From Aquilaria yunnanensis (taxonomy: Eukaryota > Streptophyta > Magnoliopsida > Malvales > Thymelaeaceae), in assembly GCA_039654915.1 (NCBI GenBank), contig CM077598.1, positions 73,746,041 through 73,810,040 of the forward strand: a DNA stretch of 64,000 nt, read 5' to 3'. Each line of letters opens with the position of its first letter. The stretch's first letter is position 1. This document shows positions 1 through 10,122 of the stretch, one piece after another. The notes below the pieces were generated by a model, which searched no databases, was not told where the DNA came from, and saw only the letters and a program-made list of their open reading frames with translations. The translations under genes and the position numbers were made by a program.

Positions 1-888
1 TGTAGTGTATGTAAAATGAGACAAGTATGTGAACATTTGAGTAATGTTTTGGCTATGTAAGTGATGTGGTGCAAAGCTGCCTAAGTGTGAATGATGGGCT
101 GCTTACTTCTAAATTATGTTTTGGCCACATAAAGTTGTTAAAAGAAAGCGAATGTAATTCCTATGTGTAATGGACATATATGGGATAGCCTTGGAGGGCT
201 TTCCCATTGTGAATGAAGTATTTGCATGGTTTGGAAAAATTGTATGGGTAAAATGATCCAAAAGTTGCCAGAATTTTGACTCTGGACCTAAAGTTTGATA
301 CCTCTCTCTTTAGAATGAATCTTGCTATGAAATTTTGACAACACCTAGAGAACATCTAGTGGGTTAACTGGGATTTGGAATTTCTGGACTTAGAGCCCTA
401 TAGCAGAAGATATGACATTGCAGAGTTGGCTGAGTTAATGTTCATTTGGCCAGAATTTTGAAACCAACTTAAAAAGTCCATAACTTGGTCCACAGGTGGG
501 CTATTGATGTAAAAAAAAAAATTCCTTGGTTTTATCTAAGTCTGTACTTGATAATGGAGCAAACAAAACAACGGTATGTGGCTAGAATGATACAGTTTAT
601 TAGTGGAATTTATAGGTCCAGTAGTTGGTCACTAGAACTTAACAAGATTGCCTAATGTGTGAAGGCCAAAACTAAGACTTGTGCTAGTGTTTTCCTTCTT
701 GGCTGCCATAGTGTGAATAAATCTAAATATGTGTGTTATGGTTAGACCAATATGCATGTATTTACATAGTGCTCAAGAGGGTCACTTGAGTATGTACACT
801 AGGGGTGTTGTTCTGATGACCTACAGGACACACCAAACCTGGGAGTTTAAATGCACAGTTTTGGCACCATAACTGGACTACCCCAGAT
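1..888. other. Unassigned AT-rich non-coding DNA left of LTR D
   Basis: No open reading frame with a recognisable domain and no terminal repeat is visible. The stretch should be the left flank of LTR D. It does not look like Tat element H, which flanks D on the other side. Short likenesses to the solo LTRs E and F (for example around 690-710) are too weak to assign it. Confidence 0.4.
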
Positions 889-2283
889 TGGATAACAGCC
901 ATCCTTGGCCCCTGCCTAGGAGACCTATGAGAGCGGGTTTCACGGTGGTTGCAATTGGCTAGTTGTATATGTGCGTGGATTAAAATCACGTGGTACTAGT
1001 TGATTAATCTAGAATATGCAAGATGCATGCTCTTCATGCTTTGACTAGGATTAACAAAAACCATAAAACATTGACTTGGCCAAGAGATTTCCGTAGAAAA
1101 GAAGTTCAAATAGCCAAAGCATATAAAATCAACATTTATGTGAATTTACTATACATAAGAACTATGTGGGAGCATTCAAACATAAAGTAGACTAATGCCC
1201 TCACCCAAGAGCAACCCTAGAGTCTAAGACTCCTCAAAACATAGACAATGGAGGCAGTTAAGAGTAGTATATATACAAGCCTCAACTGAGATCTTCTTGA
1301 ACTAACCTCCACCTTGGATGCAAGTCCCAGTGGCTAGTCACAAAAGCCTTTGTCCACATAGTGCTAGGCTCTGCAGCCAATGGAAGACTGTAGTTAGTAC
1401 TGTTACTTGACCAACAAGTTACCTATGTAGGCTAGAATCATAGAGATTCTCAAGTACAATACTTGCACAAAAGCTATTTCCTTGATAACCCTCAGTGGTT
1501 ACCTAGCCCAACAACTTCAGAATATACACAACATAACTAGGGAGTGAGAATTCAAAAATTCTCAGTAGGGGTCTTCACTGTACCTATAAGAAAATTACTA
1601 TGGACTCCACATATGATAACATATGTAACCTGCTGTGAGCTCATATAACTTGAGGGTCTAATATATGCATATACTTAGGTCCCTTGAGACCTCTCCTCAT
1701 CCTAGTCCTCGAATTACGAGGCATTGCCTTGCCCTCTAGCAAGCTTAGCCTGCCAGCCTAACTAGTGATTTATCTCCCATTTATCTTGTATAGGGGCATT
1801 ATGGTGGGACTATTGTAGACTAGGCCATAATGACCTTGTAGGCTAGGTGCACTAAGGTTTCACCTTGTAACCTCGTGGCTAATAGCACGGCTAGGTTGCC
1901 AAAGGTTCTAAACCTCTCACCCAAGCTAGTGGTACTTAGTTGTGATCCTTTGTAAACTAGTTTTCTTGCTTATGGTACAAGTCACCATAAAACTTTATAA
2001 AACTCAAGAAAACTCCTGGGACTTGAAGGACTTTTTGGAAGTTTCAAAGTACCCCTAGAATGCTTAGACCCTAAGGTACCCTAAGAACCCCCTTAGGTCT
2101 CCCTTTGACCTCCTTAGCAAAACTTGGAAAATTCAGCCAACATGCCTGTGGCGATGCGTCATGGGCAATGGTACAAATCTGGCAATGCGTCACCAATCTG
2201 CAAATCTATAGAATTTTCATAGATTTTGCTGCTACAAACTATGGACACTTACCAAACAGATCAAACATGCTTGGATAGCCTCC
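889..2283 (-). repeat. LTR D, segment 1 (old chromovirus-type LTR)
   Basis: From about 890 onward the sequence follows the LTR of element C block by block: the GCCCCTGCC start, the ACTAGTTGATTAA block near 995, the CTCAGTAGGGGTCTTC block near 1560, and the degenerate TGGCGATGCGTC repeats near 2150. It is much more diverged than the two C copies are from each other. It stops abruptly at 2283, where element B begins with duplication CCTCC (2279-2283), and resumes after 34262. The exact left end is uncertain by several bases. Confidence 0.75.
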
Positions 2284-3163
2284 TGACGCCCAGCGGCATC
2301 CTCGTCGTATGACATGCTGGCCTGAGGGAGAGACTTCCAGTGTGAAGGTGCCTACAAGACTTTGAGCAACAAGGGTTAGAGACACCCCGGAATGTGTTTC
2401 CGGGGGAGGAGCCGCTAACGGCCAAGTCAGTGTTTATGAGAGTAATAGTAGTAAGGAGCGGAGAGTGAGGAAATTAGCGAGAGTTCTGTATCCTTCCTTA
2501 CCATGGTCCTTCCTAAGTATTTATAGGAGGGTGGTAGGAGGAGGCCGTTTGTCACAGCCTATTCAGATCGTGACATGTGTTCGGTCAGATTTGATCCATA
2601 CCCTCAGAGATAGGTATCTCCAGCTGGCCATAGGCCATTTCGGCCAGAGGGCAAGGGCATGTGCGATGTCTCTCTATCAGAGGCTCCTTAACCGTTTTTG
2701 TCGTATCTCCGCAAGACCCCTTTGGGGTATAAGTCGCCTTCAGAACAGGAGGCCCACTTTGGCTCAATATAGCTACTGAGGGTTATTAGGAGTGGCCCTT
2801 TGGCAGAGTGGGGCACTTTTGGAAGATGCTCTTCCTTGCCAAGGATGGGGATATACATTCTCAAACTTGGTGAGTTTGCTATTCCAAAGGTGGTGGTTTA
2901 TAGATTTCCCGAGGTTAGTTCTGTTACCTACCAAGGGTGGTTGTCGTTCACCGAGGTTGGTGCTAGGTCCTCCCCGAGGGTGGTTTTTGGCTAGGTGATC
3001 TGGAGATCTCGAGGATCATGGCCCCTCAGTTATAAGGTGGTGTTCTTCCCGAGGATGGTAAGGGCCTCCTCCTTCCCAAGGTTTGTCACTCATGTTTCTT
3101 GAGGGTGGTGCTTCTCAGCTCACTTTGGGAATTCTAGAAGGGTTAATAGCCCTTTGGCTATCA
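2284..3163 (-). repeat. Element B 3' LTR (left)
   Basis: It aligns along its length with 33360-34257, with many substitutions and small indels (880 versus 898 bp). A minus-strand TATA box (TATAAATA) lies at 2518-2525. Lines such as the 104-residue plus-strand frame at 2465-2779 are chance openings in the LTR. Confidence 0.9.
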
Positions 3164-3955
3164 CATGCCCCCCTCGGAAAGTTGAAGTTGTATCTTCGGT
3201 ACTTGAGCTTTTGCAAGCATTTCCTGGAACTATTTGTGGTAGCTGAGGATCATCTAAACAAGTAAACTAATTTTTTTACCTAGGTTACCTTTTTTAGATG
3301 AGGGCCCTTGTTTTGTTCAGGGCGCCTCTCCTAGCTGAGGTAGTGCCTTCGGCATTAGGTGGTACTCATTCTTTGCCGAAGCTTATGGTGTTCCCAAAGT
3401 GTACATTCCCCTTCTGGGTTTTTTATTGCCTGCCAGTGAATTGTCACCTCTTCTGAACACATACACACGTCCCCTCTGGAAAGACTCATGTCTACTAATG
3501 AATCATCATATCCTCTGACTAGATACACGCGTCTCCTCGGAAAGACTTGCATAGGTCTGTCAACTGTCAGGAGGTGTGACCCTGTTTCTCGCGTCAGGTG
3601 ACACGTGTCACCAGGCGACCGGTGAACGGTCGCATCCATTACATCCGTTACGTCCCTTCACCTTTGAAGGTTCATTATGGCGACGCTTCGCTTGCCTCCT
3701 TCGATCTATTTAAACCCTTCCTCCTCTAGAGTTCTCCACACTTCTCTTTTTTGGTTGCCTTTGCTCTATGCTTTTCTCTCCTTTTTCGCCTTCTCTTTGG
3801 TGGTGGTGCTAGTAGTGGAGCGATTTTCGGCAACACTTGCGATACTTTTCCGAAGTTCCTACCTCGGTCCGAAATAGGTGGGTTTACTTCTGAAATTTCC
3901 ATTTTTTCTCAAAATTTACTGCTTCATTCCTGAGGTTAGAGCTTTCATGCTGAAC
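3164..3955 (+). promoter_or_regulatory. Element B polypurine tract and antisense-gene promoter region
   Basis: The first 15 bases (3164-3178) read on minus as a G-rich polypurine tract abutting the 3' LTR. Further in, 3597-3612 is a perfect 16-bp palindrome (GGTGACACGTGTCACC) centred on a G-box, CACGTG. About 100 bp downstream is a TATA-like TATTTAAA (near 3706). The same order, G-box then TATA, precedes the intact antisense gene of element A. The B version presumably no longer drives a functional protein. Confidence 0.6.
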
Positions 3956-4227
3956 ATGTCTTCTCATCAAGTCAAAGTTTAGCCCATCCCTGAGAGTTGG
4001 CTTCCGCTTAACTCTAATCCGAGCTGTGACACTTCAGAGAAAGTCCAAAAGTGGTCAGCCAAATTCTTTCTTCCCTCTTATGCTGTCACTAGGCTTCCTA
4101 GCCCTAGGATGCCCAGTTATGCCCCTCATTCAGATGAGGTTATTGTCTTCAGGGCTCAGCTGAAGGCCAGACTTCAGTATCCCCCTCCAAAGATGTTTTG
4201 CAACTTTTTCCAATTCCATGGCATAGC
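3956..4227 (+). pseudogene. Element B antisense gene, 5' part of exon 1 (broken)
   Basis: The frame from the ATG at 3956 parallels the start of the element A antisense protein: PIPESW against PVPESW, KFFLPSYAVTRLP shared, and VFRAQLKA shared. A TAG stop falls at codon 9 (3980-3982). The frame is cut at 4227 by the insertion of element A, whose target duplication ATAGC occupies 4223-4227. The coding sense resumes after 15316 in the words GIA-VSQLPPN. Dead copy. Confidence 0.85.
4223..4227. repeat. Target-site duplication of element A, left (ATAGC)
   Basis: Identical to 15312-15316 immediately outside the other LTR. Confidence 0.95.
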
Positions 4228-5094
4228 TGATGGCCCAAGGCCTCATCGTTGTGAGTCATGATGACTGTTGAGGAGACTTCTAGGAGGAAGAACGCCTGGA
4301 AGGTGGATCGCCCCAAGGAGAGTACCTGAAAAGCTGGTAAACAGGGTTAGGAGGCCCCCGGAGTGTTTTTCCGGGGGGGGAGCCTCCGACGCCCAAGTCA
4401 GTGGTGGCCGGAAGAAGGAGAAAGTCACTAGCTCAAAGAGAAAGGCAGAAAAGTCTCGCCTGGTATTTTCTCAGAGTGTGGGAGCTGTATATCCGGCCTG
4501 CCAACCTCCTGTCAAGTATTTATTTCCTGTATATATAGGAATACCAAGCCCGTTCAGATCATGACACGTGTGCGGTCGGATGCTCCTGAACGTCTGGGCG
4601 TAGGGGACAGATAGTTGGTAACTAGATGGCCTCGAGCCTTGTGCTGAGACCGGCCATGATATGATTCTGATGGCGTCTGCGCGTCAGGGCGACTTTTTAC
4701 GTCTGTGGTGGGACGTGTCAGAGGCTTCCTTAAATGCTTCCTTAAATGCGCCTGCCGTACTCCCGAGGTCCCTGGGCGAGGTCGTCCTCTAGTTCGGACA
4801 GAGCCTCTTCGGGAAGCCTACCCTCAGTTCGGGGGTTCCCAGTTCCAGGGGGTTCCGCCTTCGGGGATATCATATTCGGGCAGCAATGTCTGGTGCCACT
4901 TTTCCGAAGGCGCGTTGTTCACAACCTTGGGGGGTGAATGGAGTCCTCAAGTTTTACTGGCGTGCCGAGGCTCGGAGCTCTCAGGCTATCTCCCGAGGTG
5001 CATGATTCCACCTATTCCCGGGAAGCGCCAGTTCTTCTGGCCGTTGTTGTCGCAGGGTATTCGGCCAGATTGAGGCGACAGCCTTTGGCTATCA
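4228..5094 (-). repeat. Element A 3' LTR (left)
   Basis: It runs from TGATGG to CTATCA, has the same length as 14445-15311, and about eight single-base differences are visible. It carries the same G-box and minus-strand TATA box as the right copy. Confidence 0.95.
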
Positions 5095-5110
5095 CATGCC
5101 CCCCTCTGGA
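5095..5110 (-). other. Element A polypurine tract
   Basis: On minus this reads as a run of purines with six G's ending at the 3' LTR, the normal primer for plus-strand DNA synthesis. Element B has the same tract at 3164-3178. Confidence 0.8.
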
Positions 5111-5934
5111 AAGCCGAAGTGAAGACTTCGGTTTGCATCTCTTTCCGAGGTTGCCGTTGGGAGTCTTGTTGGGAAGCATAACCTGTTCCGAGGTCGCACC
5201 TTTTGCCCGAGGGTCTGGGCTGTTCGGCCTTGGCCTATTCTTTGGTGTCTCCGAGGCAAAGCCTGTACCGAAGATACACCTCTTGCCCAAAAGTCATGGG
5301 CTGTTCAGCCATCGCCTGTCTCTTGGTGTCCTCGAGGTGGCCTGCTTTTTATTTCTGCAGGTCTGATGGCCAAGCGTGTCAGACTGAGCGGCGCGTCTCC
5401 ATTTCTCAGGGATGTCAAACGACGTGTCCCAATCAGGAGGCGTGTCCCGGTTTTCCAGGCACGTTTGGGGAGGCACGTCCCCCATTTCTGCGCAGCGGTT
5501 GACACGTGGCTTCTTGCCATTGGAGGAGAGGCGCGTCATTTACAGAGGGCGCGCCTTTTCGGGTGCAGCGGGTAGTTACGGCGACGGTTCGCCTCCAATG
5601 GGTACTTATGATGTTCTTTCGGTTACCCACCTTTGGCCTATAAATAGCCCATTCCATCATAAGTCCCACTTACTGTTTTTCTGCTCTTTTTCTGCTCTGC
5701 CCTCTGTTCTTGCGTTTTATCTTGCTTTCTGTGGCGGAGCTTCTTTAATCAGAGCTTTTTCCTACCAACTTTCACGACGGCGTCCTCAGGCAAATCTTTT
5801 GGTGGGTTTTGATTTTCAGAGTACTCTGATTCCTCTATTTTTCTGAGTTTTTCTGGAAAACTGTTGTTTTTTCCAAACTCGTCTTCTGAGTTTTTTCTGG
5901 AAACTATTTTCTTTTCCATCTCAAACTCTTTTTC
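5111..5934 (+). promoter_or_regulatory. Element A antisense-gene promoter and 5' leader
   Basis: A TATA box (TATAAATAG) lies at 5639-5647, about 290 bp before the first ATG. At 5502-5510 is ACACGTGGC, a G-box/ABRE-type motif, about 130 bp upstream of the TATA box, within a run of other ACGT-containing words (5415-5485). Two imperfect direct repeats of about 55 bp start near 5202 and 5283. From the TATA spacing, transcription would start near 5670, giving a leader of about 265 nt. The promoter role is inferred from motif order, which element B shares. Confidence 0.6.
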
Positions 5935-8283
5935 ATGTCTGCGATGCCTGTTCCCGAGAGCTGGAAACCTCTTCTGGCCCATCCTTACTGTACCACCCCC
6001 GAAAAACTAGAGAGGTGGAAGAAAAAATTCTTTCTTCCGTCTTACGCTGTGACCAGACTGCCTCGTTCTAGCCATTTTGCTTTTTCAAACCGTGGCGACG
6101 AGGTTACCGTCTTCCGAGCCCAACTGAAGGCCGGACTTCGGTATCCTCCCCCGAAGGTGGTTTGCGAGTTCTGCCAATTCCATGGCATTGCTGTGAACCA
6201 GCTTCCCCCGAACACGTACTGCTATTTTAACGCCTACCTCTGCATGTGTGGCGTGTTCGGGATAGAGCCCCACTTCATCATTTTCATGCAGTACTACAAG
6301 CTCTATGTGGTCCCGAAGGGTGGCTTCTATTTTCTGCTGCCTCGGGGATCCGGGAGCAAAAAATTCACCTTCACCTTCGACACGAAGGATAGCTGGCGGG
6401 GGTGGCAGCCTAAGTTCTTTTTCCTGAAGGTGGATAAGAACTGGTCTGGTGTCCCGACCAGATGGGCTCAGGGAGTGCTGAACGCAGACGTCGTTGATCC
6501 GAGGATGCTGCTGACCCCACCGTTGGCTTCCGTGTTCACGGATTTCGACGCCCGCATTCGGGCGGTCGCTGACTGGGCTCCCGAGGTCTCTCCTCGTGCT
6601 CTTTACCCCTTTCCTATCAACTGGAGGTTGATGACCGAAGAAGTCCTTTGGGAGCTGAAAGTGGTTAAGGAGCACGTGACCGACCTCAATATGCCCGCTC
6701 CCGCCCTCGCCGGGAAGGACTCCTGGCTGGTCAAGCTCCTTAAGGGGGAGACTTCTTTCGAAACTTTTGCCGAAAGTGAGTAATCTTCCATCCCTTTATA
6801 CTTTTTCCTCGGACTTACGCTGATATTTCTTCTCTTTTTCAGAGATGGGCGATGGGGCTGCCGCTTATTACAAGGCCCTCTTTTCTGGCCAAGTGGAGAA
6901 GGGGGAGCAGACAAAGAGGGCGGCTTCCCGAAGAAGGAAGACGACAGGGGCGGGACCCTCGGCGAAGCGAGCTAGGAAGGCTCTCCAGCCTTCTCAGCCA
7001 GAGCTTTTGGAAGAAGAAGCTGGCGAAGACGCTGGTCTTGTTGAAATTCCACCGGCCGAGGTCCCCGCTACTTCCGCCGAGGTGCCTCCTCTCGACCTCG
7101 AGGCCCCCAGAAACACTGTAGTGGTAGAAGTACCCACCGCCGAGGAGCGGTACCGGCAGAAGGGTAAGGGTCTTTCTTCCGAGGGGCCCGAGGATCCCGA
7201 GGACACTGTCTCCAAGGTTCCTCCAGGTATGCCTTTAGGCGAAGTTCAGCTCCTTTTCCTTTCATGAATTTTTCTTCTGCTCCTAACTTCCTTCTCACTT
7301 TCAGGGGAGCCTCTTACTGCTAGCTGGAGGGCCATTCATGAGAGGAAACGGGCCCTGCGCGATGCCACAATCCCTGAGGGGAAGATCCCGTTGGAGCCCT
7401 TTTGGACAATCACGGAGGATATGAATTTGTTCTCCGACGATTGTCCGAAGATGACAAAAGAGATTTGGAAGGGGATCACCACTGACGCCTCCTTCCGGGC
7501 CATTGCGGCGGCTCACCCGGGGGATAATACCCTCGCTGCAAAAGTCACCGAGCATGCTGCTCAGGTATAGTCTTTACACTTTTTTCCTCAATTTTGTAAG
7601 TGTTTAGACTTGTACTAACCTGGACTTTTGCCTTGCCGTAGCTGCTGGAGTACGCTGGTTATCTCCGAGTTCGGGTGGCCAGACAGGCTGCCTCCAAGGA
7701 TGCGACTTCGCGGGAACTCAGTGAAGCGAAGGCTTCGCTTGCGAAGGTGATCGCCAGCAACCAGCAGCTGACAGCGGATTGTTCTCAGCAACTTGCTGCC
7801 GTTCGGGAGGAGTTCTCGAAGAAAAGAGAAGAACTTGAAAAGGACTCCTCCCGGAAGATTGCCGACCTCGGCGACCAAGTAAAGGGGCTGCTCGCCGCCA
7901 ACGAAGATCTTGTCAAGGACAAGGCTGTTTCCGACAGTCTTGCATCGAGGTTGACAGACGAGAACAATGCTCTTCAAGCCGAGGTCGAGGCTCTGAAGAA
8001 GGAGTCCGGAGAGACGCTGGGGATAAGCGAGCTCGAAGAGGAGGTTGTTGAGCTGAGGGACGAGGTCAATGTCCTTGGCGTTCAAAAACGTACTTCTGAT
8101 GACATGGCCAAGGTCGCCTTTCAGGACGGCTTCTGCCTCGCTCGGCACCAGCTGCTGCAGAGGTTCCCAGATTTGGACCTCTCTTTTCTGGAGGGCCTAA
8201 ATATTCCTGAGGGACCTCGGTGGCAGTGGTCCAAGGTCGAGCATCTGAAGCTTCCTGGTCTTCGTCCGCCCGGCTCTCCCTAG
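5935..8283 (+). CDS. Antisense extra gene of element A: Transposase_28-like protein, four exons
   Basis: Exons are 5935-6775, 6843-7226, 7305-7564 and 7642-8283, giving 708 residues with no stop. Each join keeps the frame and all three introns are GT-AG. Residues 1 to about 280 resemble the plant domain called Transposase_28 ('putative gypsy type transposon'), with the stretch FFLPSYAVTRLP and a conserved C/Y/F-rich centre (PNTYCYFNAYLCMC). Residues 310-326 are a bipartite basic cluster (RRRK then KRARK) that could be a nuclear signal. Exon 3 holds PLEPFWTITEDMNLFS. Exon 4 is a long charged coiled coil (about 510-650) ending in FQDGFCLARHQLLQRFPDLDLSFLE. The role is unknown; despite the family name no transposase catalytic residues are evident. 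The start at 5935 is the first ATG after the TATA leader; a second ATG is three codons on. It is convergent with integrase and lies opposite to gag-pol, so introns survive retrotransposition. Confidence 0.85.
6776..6842 (+). other. Intron 1 of the element A antisense gene
   Basis: It is 67 nt, donor GTGAGT, acceptor CTCTTTTTCAG, T-rich. Splicing rebuilds a lysine codon across the join. The donor is lost (GT changed to AT) in the element B copy near 15900. Confidence 0.8.
7227..7304 (+). other. Intron 2 of the element A antisense gene
   Basis: It is 78 nt, donor GTATGC, acceptor TCTCACTTTCAG. It interrupts a glycine codon. Without splicing the frame runs to a stop at 7265. A donor at the same coding position is present in element B (16343). 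Confidence 0.8.
7565..7641 (+). other. Intron 3 of the element A antisense gene
   Basis: It is 77 nt, donor GTATAG, acceptor CTTGCCGTAG, between codons. Element B keeps an intron at the same place (donor GTAAAC at 16699, acceptor TTTCAG ending 16788), followed by the matching LL/LAY coding start of exon 4. Confidence 0.8.
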
Positions 8284-8961
8284 TTTGTTTTAGGGCTCCT
8301 CTTATTTTTCTCCTTTGTGCTCCTTCTTTGGGCACTTCTTTTGTAAGGCAATTTGCTCTAAATGAACAATCTTTTGGCTAAGTCCTTTCTTGCAAGTTTC
8401 TTCATTTCCACTGTCCCGAACACGTTTGCTTCAAGAGAATTTCGGAAAACCTGCAACCAAAGAAACTTTTTACCTTCCTTTGTCCCGAGCGTGCTCGCTC
8501 AAGAGACTTTCTGGAAAGTTTGTAAAAATTTGGCTAAGTCTTTTGCAGGCTTTTTGTTTCCTTTTATCCCGAACATGTTCGCTCAAGGGCCTTCGGAAAA
8601 CCTTCAGGCAAATTTTTCTGTCTTCCTATTGTCCCGAGCATATTTGCTCAAGGGACTTAGGAAAATTTTCACGATATTGCTCATTCCCTTTTTCCCGAGC
8701 ACGTTCGCTCAAGGGTGTTCGAAAATTACCTCTGCTTTTGTTTTGGCGTGTACTTTTGCGAGATTCTTGCTTCCCATTTTTCCCGAGCATAGTGGCTCAA
8801 CGGACTTCGGGAAGTCATATCTGCTTTTTTCGTGGCGAGCACCTTCGCGGAATTTTGTCCTGTACAATTTGGTATACTTAAAAATTTTCTCAAGCCCATT
8901 CTTCTCCGGACCATCCTGTACTTAGAATATTTTTTGTACAATATATTTCTTCCGCTCAACC
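8284..8961. repeat. Convergent intergenic region of element A with six palindromic motif repeats
   Basis: This region separates the 3' end of the antisense gene from the 3' end of integrase. Between about 8411 and 8810 a motif of the type TCCCGAGCACGTTCGCTCAAG recurs six times, starting near 8414, 8483, 8567, 8632, 8692 and 8781. Spacing is about 60-90 bp. The centre is a near-perfect palindrome (GAACATGTTC at about 8571). Copies are each followed by a TTCGGAAAA-like tail. Element B has a diverged version at 17700-18170. The role is unknown; candidates are protein-binding sites or a 3'-end signal shared by the two transcripts. Confidence 0.7.
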
Positions 8962-10122
8962 TTAGGCGTAGAATTTTTTCAGGGCGTCTGAATGCCAAGT
9001 GTTTTTCAATTCTACGCCTTCGGCGTCGCCAAGCTTGTACACGCCTTTTCGTACTTCGGCGAGAACCAGATAAGGTCCTTCCCAATTTGCGCGAAGTACT
9101 CCGTGAGATGGCCTTCGGGGTGCAAAGTCGGCCTTTCGGAGAACGAGGTCTCCTTTTTTGATTTCTTTTGGCCTGGCTTTTAAGTTGATAGCCGCGGCCA
9201 CTCTTTGCTGGAAAGCTTTTCTTCTCAGGTCGGCTATTTCTCTGTGTTCGGCCACAAGGTCGAGCTTAGTTCTCAGACCGAGGTCGTTTCCGCCTTCATC
9301 AAATACTTGCACCCGTATTGAAGGCTGAACTATCTCTATTGGGATAATGGCCTCTGTTCTGAAGACGAGTGAGAAGGGAGTTTCCCCTGTGGCTCTTCGT
9401 GGCGTCGTTCGGTAGCTCCATAATACACTTTGGAGTTCTCCTGGCCATTTCCCCTTGGCTTCCCCAAGTCTCTTTTTCAGGCCATCTTTTATGGTCCTGT
9501 TTGATACTTCCACCTGCCCATTGCTTTGGGGGTGAGCTACTGGGGCGAAGTGCATCTTTATTCCGAGGTCGCTGATGAATTCCTGGAATCCTTTGTCTAT
9601 GAACTGGGATCCATTATCAGCTACTAGTACCCTCGGTATGCCAAATCTGCATACGATGTTTTTCCATACGAACTTCTGCACTTCTTTTGCCGAGATAGTT
9701 GCTAGTGGTTCTGCCTCTACCCACTTTGAGAAATAGTCCACTGCTACCACGCAGAATTTCACGCCTCCGGGCGCTGTGGGGAGTGGCCCAATGAGGTCTA
9801 TACCCCAGACTGCGAAGGGCCAAGGATAGTCTGCCGACGTTACCATTTCCGAGGGTATCCTCTGGATTTTTGCATGTCTCTGGCAACTACCGCACTTCTG
9901 GACGAACTGCCTTGCGTCCTTTCTCAGGGTAGGCCAGAAGTATCCTTGGCGGAGTATCACTGCTGCAAGGGCATCAGTTCCAATGTGCGAGCCGCACATG
10001 CCTTCGTGGACTTCTTCGAGGACCATCTCAGTATCCTCTTCGCCCACACATCTCTGCAGCGGATTTGCATATCCTTGCCGATATAACTCTTCACCAATCA
10101 GGAAGAATCTTCCGGCGCGTCT
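8962..10122 (-). pseudogene. Element A integrase (pol 3' part, cut off by an in-frame TGA)
   Basis: The frame is open from just after a TGA at 10123-10125 to 8962. It has the zinc-binding set H, H, C, C (EVHEGMCGSH then CGSC) and a complete catalytic triad: D in WGIDLIGPLP, D in VADNGSQF and E in GQVEVSNRT, with 35 residues between the second D and E. A GPY-type module (NWEGPYLV) follows and no chromodomain, as in Tat elements. The sequence before and after the TGA is in the same frame, and the stop is explained by a single CGA-to-TGA change. As it stands integrase would not be translated from gag-pol except by readthrough. Confidence 0.9.

Noticed and set aside
4705..5562. Plus-strand frames of 122-142 codons in the element A LTRs, and the 199-codon frame at 14963-15562
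   Set aside because: They fall in LTR sequence, are out of frame with any domain, and the longest runs across the LTR end into the flank.
6085..6675. 196-codon minus frame
   Set aside because: It is the reverse-strand shadow of exon 1 of the antisense gene; no gag-pol domain and no homologous open frame in B.
8362..8925. 187-codon plus frame after the antisense gene
   Set aside because: It is an opening through the repeated CCCGAGCACGTTCGC motifs; the residues are low-complexity and not kept in B.
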